From Acanthochlamys bracteata (taxonomy: Eukaryota; Streptophyta; Magnoliopsida; Pandanales; Velloziaceae), in contig CM034137.1 in NCBI GenBank assembly GCA_019914995.1, positions 1,674,001 to 1,738,000 on the forward strand: a DNA stretch of 64,000 nucleotides, given 5' to 3'. This document shows positions 1 to 19,945 of the stretch, in pieces; positions within the stretch are counted from its first letter, which is position 1, and each line of letters starts with the position of its first letter. Both the position numbers and the translations under genes were made by a program. The notes below the pieces were generated by a model. That model searched no databases. It had not been told where the DNA came from and was given only the letters and a program-made list of their open reading frames with translations.

Positions 1-181
1 ATTTCCCAGGTATATAACATTCTATTTTTAGACAAAATAAAAAAAACGAAAAGAATATTATCATTATATTTCAAATCCCACCTTGTTCTGCTTCTTCTTC
101 TCATTCACATTTCGCGTGTTAGTCAGCAATTAATTTCCTGAAAAGTCATTTTATATTCACATAGCTTTTGGTTTCGTTGTA

Positions 182-189
182 TATAAATA
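182..189 (+). promoter_or_regulatory. TATA box of the NADP-malic enzyme gene
   Basis: A TATAAATA sequence lies about 66 bp upstream of the chosen ATG at 255, a normal spacing for a plant core promoter with a short 5' leader. It supports the start chosen for the malic enzyme. Confidence 0.6.
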
Positions 190-254
190 GAAGGAAGGGA
201 GTAGTATAGTGCATTCAATCTCAATCTCATTGATTTCATTTCCTTTCATTTCGC

Positions 255-7640
<7,386 letters not shown>

Positions 7641-8997
7641 ACTGCAGGGATTGCAGATTACAGGCGTTGTTTTTTTGTATTTTGGTATCAGAACTTCATA
7701 GGCTCATACTTGATGTCAGTTGTTGGTTGGTATTTAGATGCTCATAGGTGTCATGGTTAATAATTCTTTTGATGCTGGCTTGAGAGTCATTCGTAGGTGT
7801 TCCTATTTTTGTCACCTTTGTGATATTGAAGCCAGCATCACTTAAAAGTTTGGTTTTTATTTTTTTGACATTATAGTTTTGCTTAATAGTAAGAAGATAG
7901 AAAGTAGGAACGCGGATCTACATTAATCAAAGAAAGGTGGTGCACAGATGGGTATTTCTCCGTTCAAAGTGAAACAAAATCAAATCGATGGAGTCGGTTG
8001 TGCCCGTTCATCTAGTTAATCTATTAGCTCTTTTTTGGCAATTGGCCTATTCTGATTCAAGGTAAAAACAATACGGATGGATGTTAAATTGCACCAGTTT
8101 CGATTCGATCACCTTGCTTATACGCTATCGAGTGTCATGCTACTAAAGCTTGATACACAATGAACTTGCTGCATTCTTGAACTTCTTTGCACTGACTTGT
8201 CAGTTGTTCTATCTTGGTCCATGGCGACTGATCGAGCTAAACCGTCTTTTGAAGTGCTGTTTGGCTAGGTTGGCCACTTGGTCCAGCCGATAGCAACTAT
8301 CGACATTGGTGCGAACCGTTTTGAGTTGGCGATCGGTTCTGACAGCGGCGGAGAGCAACGAGCAAAAGCAATTTGCTGTGAAACAATCAGCAAGAAAGTT
8401 GGCTCGCCAGTTATAGAACCTTCTCAATTCAACTTATGGGAACTTTATTGTTCCAGAAATTCCTCAAGTACTTCGACTTGAATGCTTCATTTGTAACTCG
8501 GTTAGTTTTTTGTTGGTTGAAGTTTAACTCTCACTGTAACGAAAATGAATCTTCGTACAGCTACTTTTACCAACGGAATTGACATTACTGGTACCAGCTA
8601 ATTCCATTCATGCTCAGTGTTAGGAAGCAAGCGATCTTCCTTCTGCAAATTGTGATCCAAAATCCAAGCGAATGCTTCTGTATATTTCTACAAGAATAAC
8701 TATACCGAGTTGGTTATATACAAGCAAAAACACAACACCCTGCTCCCAGACGGAATTTAAATATGGGGGTACAAAAACTTGTACAGGTATCTCAAAACTA
8801 TTGTAACATCTATTATTCCAGGAACCACCCAAAAAGATTACCTATCTAAAACCAAGTCTACAACCCAAAGCTAACTATCTCCCATTTGATGTGTACCCTC
8901 TTTTTTATATATTTACTTAATTACTTTCAGACTTGTATCAATGTCCTCACAGATGCAAGTTCATGCATCATCAGTTGACAAACTGCAAAGTTCTACT
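7641..8997. other. Convergent intergenic region with 3' UTRs
   Basis: This holds the 3' flank of the malic enzyme (+) and of the dioxygenase (-), which converge here. Open frames of about 70 codons at 8209-8427 and 8620-8832 have no family resemblance and no splice context. A ~28-bp stretch at 7912-7936 nearly matches the dioxygenase intron/exon boundary at 9665-9690 (see findings). Nothing else recognised. Confidence 0.6.
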
Positions 8998-11900
8998 CTA
9001 GGCCTGACGTTTCATGTACATGCTTAGGTCTGCATGTGTTTCTTTGTATCTCTTGCTCAGATACGCCGAACAAGTGATTGGGGGGAACCTGTCAGAAGAT
9101 TTAGACGCAACCAACTATTAGAAGCACATAGAGACTAAAGCAGACATCAAGAAACAACAAAGAGCGAAAAATTGTCAAGCTGGATGTCTAATACATCTAC
9201 AACTATCCTGAAGTATAAATAGGTGAAATGAAGTCCTGAACTTTTCAATGGACACTAATTTATTCTTCTATATAAATTGCAGGGTCTACTTACTTCGGTG
9301 GATTATCCTTTGAAGTGCAAGTTGGCAGGCACTCCACCACGCACTCATGGCTAGGCTCCACAAAGAAAGCGATCTGGTCTCACCCAAACAAGAAGAGATT
9401 ATAAGTTATTCAATTATCGCTCATTCATTCATTTATCAACTGACTTCAAGAATAATTGCTACCACAAGGTAAAATGCTCTCGCCTTTGAATTTTGGGGCA
9501 TTAGATTGTGAAGAAATTTCCAGGAATACTGAGAAGCAGGTGAATTTTGCCTCTACAAGAAATTAAAACTATGCATCCTCAAAACATGCATCTTCTATGA
9601 CTAGGAAAGGGATCTTACTGAGTAGCGTTCTTGGCTGTGACCATTTAATACCACACGGTGCAACGTGGATCTACATTAATCAAAGACATAATAATTTTGA
9701 GAATAGTGATTTGCAGAAAAGACAGGTACAGACTGCTGATAAAGATATGATGTACTGCTTAGATGCAAGAAATGCCCCTCAATGACCACTAAGCATGACT
9801 AAAGCATATGATCTAAAACAAATGGCACTTCCCACTTTCAGTAAAGACATTAACCATATTAGAATAGTAAAAAAGCAGGCAGGTTGGCTACTCATGGAAT
9901 GTCTGAAGATTTTTAGGATTCTTACATATTCTTCCCAAGAATTTATTATATAAGAGAAAACCCGAGAACTTAAGAAGTTCGAGGAACTAAGGTTAGAAAC
10001 TACTACAAGGCTACTTCTCAAATATGGTCCTACTTAAAAGTACATTCCTTTAAAGCAACAAGCACTTCATTTCAGAAGCATCGATTGTAAATTGACTTAA
10101 AAGTTACAGCTGCACGTCTGCAACTAGACCATAGATCCTTACTGTCCAGAATATCTTCGAAAGTGGAAGTGGCTTGTTCCTTTGTTGATTATTACAAGTT
10201 ACAAGGAAGGTCAAGGACACAAACAGCGCTAATTCCTGCCTATCTGAGAACTCTACTCTATCCCATCTAAAAGTGAAGCCAATTACCAACCACATCAAGA
10301 GAAAATACCACATTTTATTACTTAATCTCATTCCTTTATAAGGGTTGCAGCTAATAGCATTAAGATACAACTGAATTGCCACAGCGCTAATACAACTTAT
10401 CGCACTACATTAATTCCCATCACCGTCATGCATCTACCTAAAACACACAAAAAACCAGCTTTTGTAACAAGCATGAAAAGTATACCTGAAAATGCAATTA
10501 CTCCAACGCTCAAGCATGTCACCAATATTGACTATAAACCCTCTGTAACACGCGTAACATGATAACCAAAAACAGTTTTGTCAGTAAGTTGACTAAAAGC
10601 ATAAAGAGAATGAACAATGAGTAACCAAATCCAATTTTAGAGTAGGAGCTTAGTAAACTCGAAACTAAAAATCCTTCCATCTACTGTATGTAAGACATGG
10701 AGATGATTATCAGCCCATTACTGAAAGATCCAGGCTATAATCAGACTATGAGTTATCTCAATTGGACCTCAATTATAAAATCTCTCTATTTATTTTGAGC
10801 TTCTGAATTTCTGCAGAAATCATGGTCTGACAGAATGGTAACTTTACGTACATCCAGAGGCATAGTCATATTTAGATCAGTGACACATTAAATAAAAACA
10901 GTTAAGAGGACTTTTGGCAAAACTAACCCTTTTACTGGTGCAACATATTCCCACACTTGCGGATCAGCATCCTTATCCTTGCAAATCTGCAATGAACAAA
11001 TATTTTTGCAGAGGGGATTAAATAAATAAGTAACAACGGGCTAAATTACAAACTACACTAAATTACAAACTACAGTGAGGTCTACGGTGTTACCTGAAGT
11101 CCAATGACATCATCTGTTGCTAAGAGGGTAATCAGGCCATAGTCAGAGTGAGCTCCAGCTCCAAATATTCCACTTTCAGGATTAGAAGTTCTTCCTGAAG
11201 TGATAAATAAAGGCACATATGATGTATATGAACCCAACAATGGGTGAAACAGTAAAACGCAAAGACATGACCTTTAACATCTAGACCTTCATAATGTAGG
11301 AGCCGCAAAGTTGCAATTGGTTCTCCCAACATTTCCTCCTTGTCAAAAAAAGCTGCATCCAGGTCGAGTGCAAGGGCAATTATCCTTCCAACAGCTTTTG
11401 CAACTCTCCTGCAAGTAACGTATGACATTCACGCAGCTGACGCATTTTATGTACCTTAAAAGTTAGTGAACAAGCTGTTTAACAATATGATTCAACCAGC
11501 TAAATAAATTAAGCTGCATCTACATCTGCACTGTTTTCAATTTATGCTCCTGAATCCAGAGACTAGAAGTAAAGCAGCAACAAAAATCAAGACAATGCCC
11601 ATTAGGTTGGGTATTTTAAAGCGAGATCTTCTATACTCTCATTGAAATAAGATATATAATTAAAAGACTCACAATATCCATTACAATGATGAGCCAGTAT
11701 GTGGGATAAAAACTCACAATGCCTCCCTGTGGTATTGCTCCATCACTAACCTCCATCCAGGTAAGGTGTCTGATTCAAAACAAAAACACAGTAAGCATCC
11801 AGAAATCCACACAAGTAATATTTCGGAGTAACAAAATTCAGAAAGCCTTAGCTAGGGCTAGAAGTGAATACATGCTACTAAGCTTCCTTCTTTACAACTT

Positions 11901-13134
11901 GTTCTAAATATTTACTACATGTAAAGAAAACCACAGAATTTCTTAAAGACACTTCAGAATATGTCCTTCCCAATGCCCTTTAGCCTGTATCAATTGTCTG
12001 CATAAATATGTGATAAACGCACCTTCTGACGGCCACAAATTTGGTCCATAAAATGGTTTTTGAGATTGAGGGTCACCTTCAGGCACTTCAATACCAATAT
12101 AGTATCCCTCTTTGTAATCACCTGCATATAAAACGCCCAACAAGACGAAATAAAATGCAACTACTTAACACACAATGTAATCAAATCAATAAGAAGCATC
12201 CTATTCTAGGAGCAGGAATCCTTGGCTTGTATATCAAGAGTACACACATATTTATCATTGGATGCGAATTCCAGAACACCTCTTTGTTCTTCTGATGTAA
12301 ATAAATTTGAACACATGTTGTGCTACACCCACTTGCTTTTGTTCTATTAATGGGGATGTTCAGAAAGAAGGAAACAAAGACATACTCCCAATGAAATTAT
12401 ATATTCATCTATTTACACAAGCTGAAAGACAGTCTTGGCTGATATCGGGTTGTCACCAAAGTTTCATTTCCAAAGAGCGATAGAAAGAATCATACCATGG
12501 ACTTGCTTTTCATGATCAAGTATCTCATCGAGAATAGGCGTGTACCCTCTATGCTTCTCGTTGCGCAAAAGCTTCATTTTTTCTTCCAGAGGAAGATCAA
12601 AAAACTTCTTGCTTTGGGCAAACACTTCTTTCATAAACTCCTGGCTGATGCCATGATCCACTACATAAAAGAACCCTGAATCCAGGCATGCCTGAACCAC
12701 TCATCAACAAGAAACAGAATTGATCATCACAAAAGTTAACCCATAAATCTCAAAGGAAAATGCAATTAGTCCAAAGTAATTCTTTCTTCATTATCCTGAA
12801 TTCCAAATAATGAATACATACCCAATAGTAAAACTACTTGTGCAACATAGTCAAAAGTGTGTTTTCTTTTACCTTACAACATAAAAGTGCTTTTTTTGTT
12901 TTACAAATTTCAAACAAAACACACAGGCAAAAAAAAAAAAAAAACAAAGAAAATGTTCACTATACATAAATGAAATTCCCTCAAAGAAATTGAAGATCAA
13001 TTTTGATTTCAAGAAGTGGAAAAAGGTACCTGCTTTAAGAGTGAAACAGACTTGCTAGTATCTGGGTCAGAGAGACTGATACAGTTGAGAGCAGTTGTCC
13101 GGTGATCGCCGGCGGCGTCTATATCTGATCCCAT
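8998..13134 (-). CDS. 2-oxoglutarate/Fe(II)-dependent dioxygenase (At1g35190-like), 11 exons
   Basis: A soluble 2-oxoglutarate-dependent oxygenase; natural substrate unknown. Exons on the minus strand: 13134-~13031, 12691-12496, 12121-12023, 11769-11718, 11408-11272, 11194-11094, 10986-10928, 10542-10486, 9670-9619, 9373-9294, 9088-8998. By codon count the exons give about 1029 nt or 342 aa, though exon 1 is one base short as I number it, so its inner edge is uncertain. The N-terminal DIOX_N part includes ACLDSGFFYVVDHGIS and LRNEKHRGYTP. The double-stranded beta-helix core has the iron ligands in GAHSDYGLITLL (HxD) and STLHRV (distal His), followed by ERYS, where Arg binds 2-oxoglutarate. 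Other anchors are GEPIATLRLLHYEG and IVNIGDMLERWSN. The C-terminus contains ECLPTC and SAYLSKRYKETHA. It resembles Arabidopsis At1g35190 throughout. All catalytic residues are present. Confidence 0.93.
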
Positions 13135-13265
13135 CTCAAAAGAAGTTTCTGATTCTAATTTCTAACAAAAACAAGAAACCAGAGTAAGGAACGAACAAAA
13201 GCCGGTCGAGAAGAGAGAGAGAATGCCGGAGGAAAGCTGATGACCAACGGATTCCCAGGTTTCCC

Positions 13266-13273
13266 TATTTATA
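13266..13273 (-). promoter_or_regulatory. TATA box of the dioxygenase gene
   Basis: On the minus strand TATAAATA occurs about 130 bp upstream of the ATG at 13134, consistent with a core promoter and a ~100-nt 5' leader. Confidence 0.5.
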
Positions 13274-13743
13274 CCTACACATAAACGAAGTTTTTAAATA
13301 ACAACAAATACTGAGACGTAGAGTTCTAGAGCACTTCGAAGATGACGAACTACGATTTCGATTGATTAAATAATTGATAATTCAATTATTGTTAATTCTA
13401 GTTCAAGAATGTCATTTCATCACTAGCCTTGTTTGAATGCCGCCCACGAGAATCTACTCCATTGCATGTTGGATCTTGACCACATAGAGAAATCAAAGAA
13501 ATGAAATCCAAGTTGAGCTTTTGGAATTTTAATATGCAACGCCTGCCTTTGACCCCGAAAATTTATCTCAAATATAATATTTTAATAATTAATTTAAATA
13601 TCAATTTAAGAAATTCTCGATGGGAAAGCGTTATAAATTTTTTAATAACTTCTTTCTTTTTATTTTCTTTTTCCTTTATATTTTTGTTATGTAATAATTT
13701 ACGCTGACCATTGAGTAGATAACTTTTCTTATTTGTGATTTTG

Positions 13744-13982
13744 GGCGTATTTACGTAACCCTCCAAATTCACTTTTTTTAAACTCACTTACATCATAAAA
13801 TACATTACAAAATTAAAATAAATTATTTTTATTAAAAATTATTTTTTAATATTTAATTTTAAAACTTACTTATAATATAAAATAATTATAAATTTTTATT
13901 TTTTATTAAATATTGTTAGTTTTTAATTTTATATTTTAAACTTATTTTTGAAAAAGTGAGTTTATTTTATAGTAAACACGTC
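13744..13982. mobile_element. MITE, family with GGCGTGTTTAC termini (copy 1)
   Basis: The left end GGCGTATTTACG and the right end GTAAACACGTC form a slightly decayed inverted repeat around ~215 bp of AT-rich sequence. The same internal features (ACTCACTT... near the left end, ...AAAAGTGAGTTT near the right) appear in the copy at 37262-37504, which has perfect 12-bp termini. Confidence 0.75.
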
Positions 13983-14201
13983 TTTTATGTGTTTTTCTTT
14001 TCTATTTTTGTTATGATTTGTGATTATATATGAAAGCTTTTTTTTTGCCACTCAATTTGCATCACATTGTTAAATCAAGGAATAGCTTTTGCTACTACTT
14101 AATTATCTAAATGTTTGATAATGAATTATTCTTGCAACAAAAAGTCAGTAGTCCCTATGCTACTAACGGGAAGTTTGAAATTCTTAATGATTTTTTCATC
14201 T

Positions 14202-14206
<5 letters not shown>

Positions 14207-14234
<28 letters not shown>
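14207..14234. repeat. (AT)n microsatellite
   Basis: About 14 uninterrupted AT dinucleotides in intergenic DNA. Confidence 0.95.
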
Positions 14235-15028
14235 GGGAAAAGAAATAGAGGTATTTTAATTTTTATGCATACTCTATCGCACTCACGGTAATTTGTGACC
14301 GTAGAAATCTTCAAATTTAATCTCTATAATTGAATATTAAGAATTACTAGTCGTTAACACGCTGACAAAATTTTATTTGAATCGATTCTTGTAGTATGCA
14401 TAAAGATTGAAATATACTAGAAGTTATGCTTGACACTATATAAAAATAATGCAAACTAACTTTATTAGACAAAGTTGTAGCATTTGCTTTTAGTTATTTT
14501 TATTATGAAGAGATGCACAACACAAAACTTAGAGACCATTTTTTATAGTTATTATTAGAAGTTTAGAACTATAAAATGTCTCCTATCCGTATACCATAAA
14601 ATTGCTATCAATTCTTGTAAAGTTAAAACTTTATTTAACTTTATTAAGTGAAACCTTTGACTTTTCTGTTGAATATATCTTTTACTTATTTCATTCTATC
14701 CAACTATCTAACGCAAAAAAAAAGTCCACCTAATAAATCAAATAAAGCTTTTTATTAAAAAAGAAATTTTAAAGAATATATTTTAAAATTTTTTTAAAAA
14801 AATTTATTTTATTATTTTAAAAAATTTAATAATAAAATTTCACAATGTAAAATTTTTAAATCTATCTTAAAAATATATAACATATCTTAAAAATTTTATT
14901 AAAAAATATAAAATAAATATTTTTGGTTGACATCAGCAAATAAAATTATCAAATTCAACACATGTATATTATCTCAAAGAAAAATAAAAGCGTAAAACCT
15001 GCAATTCAACTTTTGTGGAACTCGTTGC

Positions 15029-15424
15029 CACGTGTACAACAATTCTATCGCTAGTTTTGTAGTTGAAGTTTTTCTTTGCCACGCGGCGACTTCACGTGCA
15101 CAAGATCCTCGTCACGCACCAAACAGCACACTCTATCCACCTTGATAAGTAAATAAAAACCAAGATGTTCAAATCATTTACACAAAACCATCAACATTTT
15201 TTCGTGGTATTTTTAGAAAATGTTGTAAACGATAGGCCTCGTTTCGTAGCATTAAAAACCAATCAACCACACCAAAGGAAATCGAAAAGGTTGTGAAACT
15301 TCATTTTTTTTGTCGGCTTTTGTTTTTGGTTTTGGTTTTGGTTTTCTCCATTCGTTCTTTTCTTTCCTTCTCCACCGTTGCTCTCTGCTTCTATCTGCAG
15401 AACGAAGCACATGTTTTTCACGTG
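15029..15424 (+). promoter_or_regulatory. G-box cluster in MYB promoter/5' leader
   Basis: Three palindromic CACGTG G-boxes at 15029-15034, 15093-15098 and 15419-15424 lie within 450 bp of the MYB start. The first is in GCCACGTGTAC context, typical of ABA-response elements bound by bZIPs; G-boxes are also bound by PIF-type bHLHs and HY5. This suggests control by ABA and/or light (inference). Confidence 0.55.
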
Positions 15425-15477
15425 TTAGAGCCGGCGGTGACGTGGCTGAGTAGTTGTCGTTTCGGTGGCCTGTGAAG

Positions 15478-18400
15478 ATGACGCGGCGGTGTTCGCACTG
15501 CAGCAACAACGGGCACAATCTTCGCACGTGCCCAGCGCGTTCCGCAAGCAGCAGCGGTGCCGGTAGCAGCGTTAGCGGGGGTGGTGGTGGATTGAAGCTT
15601 TTCGGCGTGAGGTTAACGGAAGGAGTTGGTGGTGTTGGTCCTACTAGTATGAAGAAGAGTGCTAGTATGGGAAATCTTTCCAGCGCCGCTGCTGCTAGCG
15701 AAGGCTCAGGCTATGCTTCAGATGATCCTAACAACTCCTCTTCTCTCTCTGAACGAAAGAAAGGTGCGATCTTTTCACCAATTTTCTGCTTTCTAGATGA
15801 TATAACCCTAAAATTTTTCTCTTTTTTTTTTTGTTTTTATAAATTGGTAACTTGTAGAGATCGTGATAGATTCATGAATCTTGATGAAGCTTGGAATTTA
15901 GTATAAAAGTTCACTTTTTAGAACGACTTTAATTGGTTCCCTGTTTTAAGGAGATTTATTCTGTCCATGCACATAAGCTTTTTCATTTTTCTTGAGAAAT
16001 TTAAAAAAACTGAATAAGTGCTTCAGTTTTGATCATGGAATATGCTTTTTTTTTTCCATCAATGAATCTATGTAAATGGGGTAGTTTTTAATTAATATAT
16101 GCAGTAATTGTGCTTTATCTCTAAATATCTGGTTATTAAAGCTTGCCATCAGGATGCGGATTCATCTTGCTTCATATTCATTTCTATTTACTTCTGCGTT
16201 CTTCTAACCTTTTCTGGATACGGAAAGAAAGTTATAGCACTTGTTTAAACCACAGTCTCTCTTAGAAAATCGAACAACGGCGTTATTCTTATTATCAGCT
16301 TATATCATAATACATGAAGTCCAGATTTCTTTTGCATGTAGTATATGCACATTTTTGTATACTTCTATTATTTATCATAATATCTTATCTGCAAATTTTT
16401 TTAATAAATGATTTATAAAATTTAATTTGTAAGAAAATTGGTCCTTTGGTGGCTGTGAACTGCCAATATTGCGGTTGACATCTGCCTTATGGTCCATGCT
16501 GATCTCTACCGCATTTCAAGGCCATGAGATAGTGATAGCAGTTGATGGTTCATGATTAAAAGACTTGTTTTTTCTTGTTCATAGCAGCGTGTTATCCATT
16601 AATTTGATGATCAGAGTTGGGATGGCTTAGGTTGGTCTCTATCGAAGAGTTTTGACAATTTAACAGATATGTGAAAACTTATTAATTAATATGCTGTTGT
16701 CTTTTATTGAGAACGTTTTACTATCATTCTTTCTACTAATTTAACTTTTGTTTTGTGGGGCAACAGTACTGCAACCTTTCACTTTCAAGTTGTTTTTGTT
16801 TGCCCTCCTGTTTTCACTTACTAGCTCAACATTGGAACAACTTGTAGTGACAGAGTACACATTTTTTTCTCAGACAGTGTTAGATAGTCTTTATATGTAG
16901 TCTTCATATAACTTCTCAAGTTTCTGTGTGCATACGCCAGCACTTAAATAACTCTTGGTATGTGCTTTGCTTCCACACAGTGTGATAAAGGCTTAGTCTG
17001 TTGTTGTTGTTGTATCTCCTTTGCTTGTTGCCTCCTCTATAACATATAGAAAATGTTCTTTGTCAGAACCTCTCAATAGAAGCTGTAGTTGACCGTTGCT
17101 TGTTGTCTAGGATTCATTCTTAGTGGATCTTGTACGTGTTTGTTTTTGAAGCATTAAGTTCCTCTATGATGGCTGCAAAGGGTCATATATTGCCTTATTG
17201 TTTAAGTTATTGAGCCACTACCTGACGCTGTTCTCATCCCTCTATGTCACTTATGCTTTGGTTGATAGTTTGATTAGTGGTATTACAAAAATGTGAATGG
17301 AACTTACATAGTGCCTCCATGTTACAAAAACATGCAATTATAATTAGGAAGGTTGATAACTGCATAATTATAGTTCCTGTTTTGAGCTTAATGGTATTTT
17401 TCTATTACTTGAAAGCATTAAGAATTCATTGTCTCATGGACCTTAAACCATTAAGAATTCATTGTCTCATGGATCAACATGAGTTGTGACTTTCTGTTTG
17501 TACCAAACAGTCCATAGATACCTAAGAAATCTGTCTATGATGTGGCTTTTCGAAATACCTCATGACAAATTAACAAATGCTACAACTTTAGAGTCTGGAG
17601 AGAATGAATGAAATGTCACCTATATTTATGTTAATTTCTACAATGGCAGGATCGCACCTTTGCTCTTGGGCCATGTTTGTCATTCTGCTGTTTATCTCGT
17701 ACTCGTGAAGAAAATTGGGTTTCATGTCAATGATATGTACATGTAAGCAATGTCAATTTAGCTAATCCACTATGAGTAGCCAAAACAGTATATAATTCTG
17801 TTTGTGGACCAGTGATATGGGTATGTAGATTTCAATAGTGATTTGGTGGAGTAGATCTGCTCACAGTGGAGGCACTATGTTGAAAGTTTTTTGTGTAGTT
17901 TCTGTGGATTTCCCCAACTCAATTGTAGTGTTGCTTTTCAATTATGTTGAATTACAGGTACTCCTTGGACAGAAGAGGAGCATCGCATGTTTTTGCTGGG
18001 TCTGCAGAAACTAGGAAAAGGTGACTGGCGTGGAATATCTAGAAACTTTGTGGTCTCTAGAACTCCAACTCAGGTTGCTAGCCATGCTCAGAAGTATTTC
18101 ATTCGACAGACAAATGTGAGAAGGAAGCGAAGGTCAAGCTTGTTTGATATGATCCCTGAAATGGTTTGTATCATCTCCTTGATATCCTTCATCCTTTTCC
18201 ATTCATCTTGCTAGAACACTGATTGTCACAGAGAATTACAACACTTCTCCTGCAATGTGCCAAGTTAGAATGATTTTGCTGTTTTTCCAAATAAACTCTC
18301 TTAGGCTCAGTAGAACTTTGATTGTTCTTTTGAGTGTCTTCAGTAATGATATGGTCATATTTCTATGGCGTTGGAACATGTATTTATTGCATACCGAGAT

Positions 18401-18984
18401 TGCGAATATATAAATGATTTTACTGAAAATTTTATGCCTCGAGTCGAGACTTATCCTTGGAATAGAAGCTCATGGTTTGCAATTCTTTTATGCTCCAGCC
18501 TAGTGACGAGGTTCCAGCTACCGAGGAGCAACAGTCAGTGCACCAGTCTACCTCCGATGAAGTAGAGACTACAAACAACTTGCTGCACTTACATCAAGAT
18601 CAAGAGCTAGAACAAGTAGAACCATCAACAGGTACAACTGAGAAGGAGGTGAAGCAAAACAGTCTATTCAACAGTGCCCCATTGCCAGTACGAGTTCTCT
18701 ATCCAGCTTTTGTACCAATGTCGTTCGCACTTTGGGCTCCTTCAATAGCTCCAATAAATGAAGTTGAAATGAGTGAGACACATGAGATTGTAAAGCCAAC
18801 TCCAGTTCTTCCAAAGGAACCGACCAGTGTGGATGCTGTTGTTGGCATGTCCAAACTTAGTATCGCTGAGGGTGCCATTGGACGGATGGAGCCATCAGCT
18901 CTCTCTGTGAAACTATTGGCAACTTCTACACAGAGGCAGTCTGCTTTCCAGCAGCCTCGCCCTCTTGTTCTTGCGCCGAATTAG
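15478..18984 (+). CDS. MYB-related (1R, SHAQKYF-type) transcription factor, KUA1/MYBH-like
   Basis: A nuclear transcription factor with three exons: 15478-15763, 17958-18163, 18499-18984 (978 nt, 325 aa). I chose ATG 15478 because the protein then begins [18 protein letters not shown], a CX2CX4HX4C zinc knuckle that stands at the N-terminus of this subfamily. Next come a Ser/Gly-rich stretch and LKLFGVRL, matching the R/KLFGV repression-type motif. Exon 2 holds the single MYB repeat, from GTPWTEEEH through [13 protein letters not shown] to [10 protein letters not shown], then RRSSLFDM, conserved in the subfamily. The C-terminal exon is acidic and low-complexity. Family members such as KUA1/MYBH and rice MYBS3 bind I-box/TATCC-like elements and mostly repress. 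Intron 1 is 2.2 kb with no gene inside. Confidence 0.92.
17416..17473 (+). repeat. 33-bp tandem duplication in MYB intron 1
   Basis: CATTAAGAATTCATTGTCTC and following bases occur at 17416 and again at 17449, identical over at least 25 bp, with a 33-bp period. It looks like a recent local duplication in the intron. Confidence 0.85.
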
Positions 18985-19401
18985 TAGACATGACAAAAGA
19001 CAAAAGAACCTTTCACCAAAGTGGAAAGGATAAATACCCTTTTAGTCCGACACTAATCTTTCAAAGACCTAGTCAGCCCAGAAAATAGATTGTAAATTGG
19101 GACCTATGCTATTCTTCTGAAAAATTGGTCTTTAATTGGCTCGTGATAAGAATTACTATTAGGCAGACATATATAGACGCATGATATATACATATCTGGT
19201 GAGCTCTTGATCTTAGGGATTATTCACGTATCTTTCGGTGGCAGTGATTAGTAGTAGGGATATTTACTGTTATAATAGTTTCGAGCTTCTCATACGATGG
19301 ATTTTAAGAGATCCTCTTGTGTGTATGCGAAGTCATGGAATGCAGCTGTACATGGGCAATGGTTTCCCGAGCGCGTTTGGAAAGACAAGCCTTAGGAAGA
19401 C

Positions 19402-19945
19402 TGTTGGGATTCTGAATTAGTTTAGATTCGAATTAACAGCGGAAGGGTTTGAAAATAGTGCCTAAATAAAAAAATAAACTATTCAATTTAAAAATAGGCT
19501 AACAATTCGTTTTAGATTGGACCAAGTAGATTTTTATTTGATGGGTTTAACAGTCGATATTTTTTGTCTCATATTAGATGAGTGTTGAAATATGTATGCG
19601 TTTATACGTTGGGGATACTAATATCTAAAAGATTGGCTAATCTTTTTAAAGTACAGGGATATGATCATATAATCAGTAGTAGAGTTTCGGTGGGGTAGAG
19701 CTATTTTACGTGTTGCTGAGAGGGAGGAGATTGTTAGCCTCCAAATTGGTCTACATACTGATTAATAAAGAGGGGTTTGAAAATAATATTCAAGTAAAAC
19801 ATGAGCTAGTCAAATAGAAAGTGGACAAATAACTTGTTTTGAATTGGATCAAATAGATTATAATTTGGTGGGTCTAATAGCTTACGGTTATTAATAGTTT
19901 TATATTGGCTGAATTTTGAAATATACATGTGCTTAAGAAGTTATC
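19402..19945. repeat. Two diverged direct repeats (~210 bp each), possible LTR pair
   Basis: Both copies begin TGTT (19402 and 19732, period ~330 bp). They share an ordered series of blocks, including RGGGTTTGAAAATA, a TTTTGAATTGGATCAA-like stretch, a GGTGGGTCTAATAG-like stretch and TTGAAATATRYATG. Each copy is diverged. The arrangement suggests a degenerate small LTR/TRIM element or a tandem duplication; no binding site or target duplication could be confirmed. Confidence 0.45.

Larger units (their letters stand above)
13135..15477. other. Divergent intergenic region, promoters of dioxygenase and MYB genes
   Basis: About 2.3 kb between divergently transcribed genes. It holds the dioxygenase promoter, a ~240-bp MITE (13744-13982), an (AT)n microsatellite (14207-14234), AT-rich filler, and a G-box cluster close to the MYB gene. 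No gene seen. Confidence 0.7.

Noticed and set aside
8209..8832. Several 67-72 codon open frames between the malic enzyme and the dioxygenase
   Set aside because: Overlapping frames on both strands with no family features; the region fits 3' UTR and spacer.
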